From assembly GCA_004352715.1 (NCBI GenBank), contig SCFE01000020.1, positions 1,349,659-1,411,989 of the forward strand: a stretch of 62,331 bases of DNA, given 5' to 3'. The DNA comes from Hofstenia miamia. Lineage: Eukaryota; Xenacoelomorpha; Acoela. This document shows positions 58,092 to 62,331 of this stretch, one piece after another. Position 1 is the stretch's first letter; each line of letters starts with the position of its first letter. Made by a program: the position numbers and the translations under genes. The notes beneath the pieces are model-generated. The model was not told the origin of the DNA. It did no database searches and saw only the letters and a list, made by a program, of their open reading frames with translations.

Positions 58092-59200
58092 NNNNNNNNN
58101 NNNNNNNNNNNNNNNNNNNNNNNNNNNNNNNNNNNNNNNNNNNNNNNNNNNNNNNNNNNNNNNNNNNNNNNNNNNNNNNNNNNNNNNNNNNNNNNNNNNN
58201 NNNNNNNNNNNNNNNNNNNNNNNNNNNNNNNNNNNNNNNNNNNNNNNNNNNNNNNNNNNNNNNNNNNNNNNNNNNNNNNNNNNNNNNNNNNNNNNNNNNN
58301 NNNNNNNNNNNNNNNNNNNNNNNNNNNNNNNNNNNNNNNNNNNNNNNNNNNNNNNNNNNNNNNNNNNNNNNNNNNNNNNNNNNNNNNNNNNNNNNNNNNN
58401 NNNNNNNNNNNNNNNNNNNNNNNNNNNNNNNNNNNNNNNNNNNNNNNNNNNNNNNNNNNNNNNNNNNNNNNNNNNNNNNNNNNNNNNNNNNNNNNNNNNN
58501 NNNNNNNNNNNNNNNNNNNNNNNNNNNNNNNNNNNNNNNNNNNNNNNNNNNNNNNNNNNNNNNNNNNNNNNNNNNNNNNNNNNNNNNNNNNNNNNNNNNN
58601 NNNNNNNNNNNNNNNNNNNNNNNNNNNNNNNNNNNNNNNNNNNNNNNNNNNNNNNNNNNNNNNNNNNNNNNNNNNNNNNNNNNNNNNNNNNNNNNNNNNN
58701 NNNNNNNNNNNNNNNNNNNNNNNNNNNNNNNNNNNNNNNNNNNNNNNNNNNNNNNNNNNNNNNNNNNNNNNNNNNNNNNNNNNNNNNNNNNNNNNNNNNN
58801 NNNNNNNNNNNNNNNNNNNNNNNNNNNNNNNNNNNNNNNNNNNNNNNNNNNNNNNNNNNNNNNNNNNNNNNNNNNNNNNNNNNNNNNNNNNNNNNNNNNN
58901 NNNNNNNNNNNNNNNNNNNNNNNNNNNNNNNNNNNNNNNNNNNNNNNNNNNNNNNNNNNNNNNNNNNNNNNNNNNNNNNNNNNNNNNNNNNNNNNNNNNN
59001 NNNNNNNNNNNNAAAACACACTCGGGAGTTCTTCATTGAAGCTGTGTCTAAGTTTCGATATTATTCCTACCCCGAGACGTGGGATCCTGTTAAACTTATT
59101 TGTAATTCGAAAATTATGTTATAATTTTTGTTATGACCGTTTGTACTGTTCGAATTCCCATTTATTATTATTATATATATATATATATATATATATTTAG
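57902..59200. other. (TA)n tracts around a 921-N gap
   Basis: TA repeats end at 58090 beside the gap 58092-59012; another lies at 59172-59194. The 59013-59110 sequence has an open look on both strands but no family match. No gene called. Confidence 0.8.
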
Positions 59201-60359
59201 TGACAGTACTTGCGGTAAGACTAGACCTTCCAATCCAAAGAAATGAATCAAATTTACATTTACATGTTCTGTATTATAATAGTCATGTATCAATAGAAAA
59301 ACAATTGTTAAATTCTATGCTAAACCTTTTCCAAGTTTTGTACCATTAAAAGGGGTGATAACAGCATCATGTGTGCTATTAATAGCTAGTCAAATTGATT
59401 GTTGACAGCAAAACTGCTTCCTGTAAATACTATCAGTAGATAGTGCTGATAGCAGCAAAATTACCACACGTGGTAATTAATTAAACTATGGCATGTGGCA
59501 ATCTTCAACTGATATTCGTTTTAAGTACACAAAAATAAGGAAAGCTTAAATTTTTACACAACTATGATAAATTATTACTTGGCATATGATTCTGTTGGAA
59601 ATTTGCTGACAATACATTGCCGTACCTATCCTTGAAAATTGGATGTGTGAAGAATTTTCACGGGGGTTATAAATATATAATAATAATATTTCCATTTATA
59701 GCAAAAACGTCTGTATTTGGCCTAAACACAGTGTTTCATCTTGATTTCTCCAATAAGAGGTTGAATTTCTTCAAAAGAAGATAAATAATATCAGAAAACT
59801 GGTTAGTATTAAGTAAATTTAAAACTTTGAACAAAAACGTAAGAAAACTGATTATTCGATTTTTTGAATATGTTTAAACTTAAGTTTATAACTCAATAAG
59901 TTTGCCACACCTTTTCCGCTATGTTAATCATACCTGTATGACATCACACCTTATATCTGATAAGATTAAATTTAAATTGTCAGAAGAGATGCATTGCTTA
60001 TGATAATTTGCAACCTACATATGCTATGGTTTAGGAAATAGGCGGATGATTCGAGTTCCCCCAAAAAAATATAATGAGCAATGTCCTTCAAATATTTTCT
60101 TTAGCAAAATACTCAAATTCAATATTTAAATAATTTCATGTGTTAAAAAGGGTTGAAAACTATCACATATTCACTCTCTCCATAAATTATATGTTACATT
60201 ACAAACTCAGATGTAACTACAAGTCGTTCATCTAAAATGAGCCACCATAAAGACTTTCTCAAAAAATAGACGAAAAATCACATTATAATGAAACTTCATT
60301 AATAACAGTATTTAAAACAATAAAGAAAATAAAATACAGTACAATTAACCTAGCTAATA
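59201..60359. other. Gene-free stretch
   Basis: AT-rich, no coding region or repeat ends recognised. Confidence 0.5.
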
Positions 60360-60690
60360 TTGTGTATTGCCATCTTTCACTTTAATAATCAAATCAACTC
60401 GGCGAGCCATTGAAGAATATAATGTTGCTATTTCTTATTTTAGGTATAGCCATTGCTGGAGATCATTTTAAGTATTGAGGACGTCCATAGCGGATGGCAT
60501 AGAATTCATTGAGCAATAGCTCGCTGTGATTCACATAGCTTTGACAACTTCATCCTCAATCCTCCTTGATGTCGTGCAATTCGGGCATATTTGAATGGCC
60601 AGGTGTGAAAGCATGTACATGTAATTGGTTGAAATGCAGACCTTTCCTGTGATTCCTTACATAGCGGCTCATTTCAGGTGAATGGCCAAT
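60360..60690 (-). pseudogene. Tc1/mariner transposase C-terminal fragment
   Basis: The minus strand ends IATLYSSMARRVDLIIKVKD then GNTQY, the Tc1 ending 'L..SM.RR...VI...G..T.Y'. Upstream frames include fragments around HVHAFTPGHSN and PELHDIKED that lie where 'WPG.SPDLN' would be. Heavily decayed; distinct from the copies at 5600 and 25623. Confidence 0.5.
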
Positions 60691-61290
60691 ATGAGTTGAT
60701 ATTAATGATGATTAGGAATATTTCAATATTTTGAATATAACTTATCTAATTTTCGAATCCATTAGTGTGTATAAATACAACGAGATAATACAATAATAGT
60801 CATTGTTATATTTAAATGATTGTTGCTTATTATAGATGAACGGTCTGTAGTATTTCAAATTTGTATGTAAATATTTCCTGCCTACTATACTTCAGCAACA
60901 AGTTTTATTACTCAATCAATAACAAATTAGCGGTGGGTACTTAGGTGCTAGGAAAATTTATTCTGCAGTTTGTTGATTAAGTCTTTTTTTGGTATAGATA
61001 TTAATATTGTGTACACCAGAAGCAACGTAAGATCAAGCAGTAGTATTTTTTAGATTATCACATGAATATTTAAGTAAATTTAAAGACAGCAAATAATATT
61101 TTTTTTTAAAAGTATCTTTTGTAATGTAAGCTAACCAAAATTGGCAATTTCCTCAGTGTAAAATTCTGAAGTAGTTCATCATTATGGGATCATTATTTAA
61201 GGTTATAAGTTTATAATTATTTAGCCCTGAAATTTATAAAATGTAACCATTACTAAAATAGCTTTTAAAAAGTCTAAAATTTCTATGCTT
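60691..61290. other. Gene-free stretch
   Basis: AT-rich, nothing recognised. Confidence 0.5.
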
Positions 61291-61470
61291 TTAACATTAG
61301 ATTAGCGACAATAGATCAAATGACAGTAAAGCATTTTTTGTTTGCTTCATTAGACAAAAACACTAGCAGGTACATATACTTCCAATTATGTTGATAATCT
61401 CATTGAATTTGCTATTTGCAGATTTTTGGTTTCAATTCCATAATTTTCGCAAGGGAAAGATCAGATGAAA
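61291..61470. mobile_element. Decayed piggyBac-type MITE
   Basis: Begins TTAACATTAGATTAGCGAC, with ATAGATCAAATGAC where the better copy has ATAGGTCAAAATGAC. It then shares TTTTTTGTTTGCTTCAT and ACACTAGCAGGTACATATAC with 36356-36562. The right end has eroded. Confidence 0.7.
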
Positions 61471-62331
61471 GTTTATTCTAAAGAAGTAATCACAATGTTG
61501 TCTACCTTCATCTCTGGCTATCAAAAACAATTTTGTATGTCATTTATACATCTAACTATAAATCACTGATACATCGGTAAGTAAAAAAGAATGTTTTTCA
61601 AATAACTCTTAGAATGAGAAACCCCGAATTAATTTGGGCAATGACTCTCCCAGGGCTGTACTTCTAAATAATTAACAAAGGGAACTCTATATTTGAGAAG
61701 TGATATTTTTATGCTATATTTTGACGAAATTTTGTTATTCAAAAATTAAAATACAAACCATAATATAACTTTAACAAGTGGAGATGAGCCCCTCTGAGCA
61801 CCCTCTCGAGTACACCACTGGACTCTCCCCTCTGTAAGGCAAGGATGAACATTCGAGAAAATTCCAATGACAATTAAAACAATTGTGATTAGTGATTTTG
61901 ACATTTAGATATTTTTAATTTTACTATCGATTTTTTTCTCTCTTTTACTCTAATTCAGTTACAATCAACCAAGTTTCAGAGCAGATGGCAGTGAAACATG
62001 CCAGTGTAAGAGCAGCAAATACATTTTAAAATCAGATTAGACTTCTGTAAATGAATATTGGCACTGGCACTTAATTAAATATTAACTAACGAAATTTTCA
62101 AGTGTTTGTCCAATTTAAAATATTATTGATTAAAGAAATATAAAATCAGTAAGAAAAACTTGTTTAGTTAATCAATGTTTGTCTTTTTCTTGCTTTTTTT
62201 CTTAATATTTTTTCGAAAGTAGAATGCATGTCACAAATTTGAAAAGTAAACCCTTCCTGGTAGTATTCTAAAATATGTTTTTTATTAACATTAATATGCG
62301 TATGTTAGCATTAATTGGACCACCAAATAAT
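61471..62331. other. Gene-free stretch to the window end
   Basis: No coding region, repeat end or RNA gene recognised. Confidence 0.5.

Noticed and set aside
59013-59110. Protein-like text on both strands after the large gap
   Set aside because: Under 35 residues, no recognised family, and cut by the gap and a (TA)n tract.
57963-59200. Open frames of more than 300 codons with repeated Tyr-Ile
   Set aside because: Artefacts of N runs and translated (TA)n repeats. The same applies at 26900-27343 and 50543-50960.
1-62331. CRISPR arrays, bacterial operons, rRNA genes
   Set aside because: No regularly spaced repeats, ribosome-binding-site/operon structure or rRNA-like sequence; the content is clearly eukaryotic.

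Overview
This window is AT-rich animal DNA, most likely from an invertebrate metazoan. Evidence: spliceosomal introns with GT/AG borders, a secreted Frizzled-domain gene, and a dense mix of animal-type transposons (Tc1/mariner, hAT, piggyBac MITEs, non-LTR and Penelope-like retroelements, Maverick/Polinton-like DNA). (TA)n microsatellites are frequent and several sit at assembly gaps. Nothing looks bacterial: there are no operons, no rRNA or tRNA that I can recognise, and no CRISPR array. I cannot name the species.

Layout. (1) 1-4445 and 29741-34176 are two direct copies of one ~4.4 kb segment. Each holds an intact single-exon gene for a small secreted Frizzled-CRD-only protein (1766-2155 and 31507-31896), set among LINE relics on the minus strand. 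The outer parts are almost identical; the Frizzled gene and the ~320 bp before it have diverged. (2) 4446-8035 holds a foldback element, a probable hAT MITE and a dead Tc1 copy. (3) 8036-25447 carries two inverted copies of a Maverick/Polinton-like element around a 1000-N gap. The right copy (15959-25447, 9,489 bp) is complete end to end: AGTAGTAAT termini, long inverted repeats and a perfect 6-bp target duplication TATAAG. It has a broken protein-primed-type DNA polymerase B gene and several small unrecognised genes, but no integrase, capsid, protease or ATPase that I can see. (4) 25448-29740 holds a Tc1 element sitting exactly in a (TA)n tract and a non-LTR retrotransposon bounded by (TA)n on both sides. 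(5) 34177-35784 holds a Penelope-like remnant with a GIY-YIG endonuclease. (6) 35785-57878, minus strand, is a ~22 kb host gene that I resolve into eleven coding exons. Most neighbouring exons agree in reading phase. The product is acidic at the N-terminus, then has a CxxC...CC zinc-ribbon-like segment, an MRERE/poly-Q linker and a C-terminal part resembling the FAM194 domain of ERICH6 proteins. Its introns carry a piggyBac MITE, a palindromic MITE, a LINE relic and a full-length hAT element (53860-57155) with a second hAT-type element nested in it. (7) 57900-62331 has no gene that I can support, only a Tc1 fragment and a decayed piggyBac MITE.

Functionally, the host content is two Wnt-receptor-ectodomain-like secreted proteins and one FAM194/ERICH6-like gene; nearly everything else is mobile DNA. 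The most unusual item is the compact PolB-bearing Maverick-like element with its unrecognised small-gene set. The duplicated segments and inverted element copies next to gaps mean that uncollapsed haplotypes or a scaffolding error must be considered before reading them as biology.
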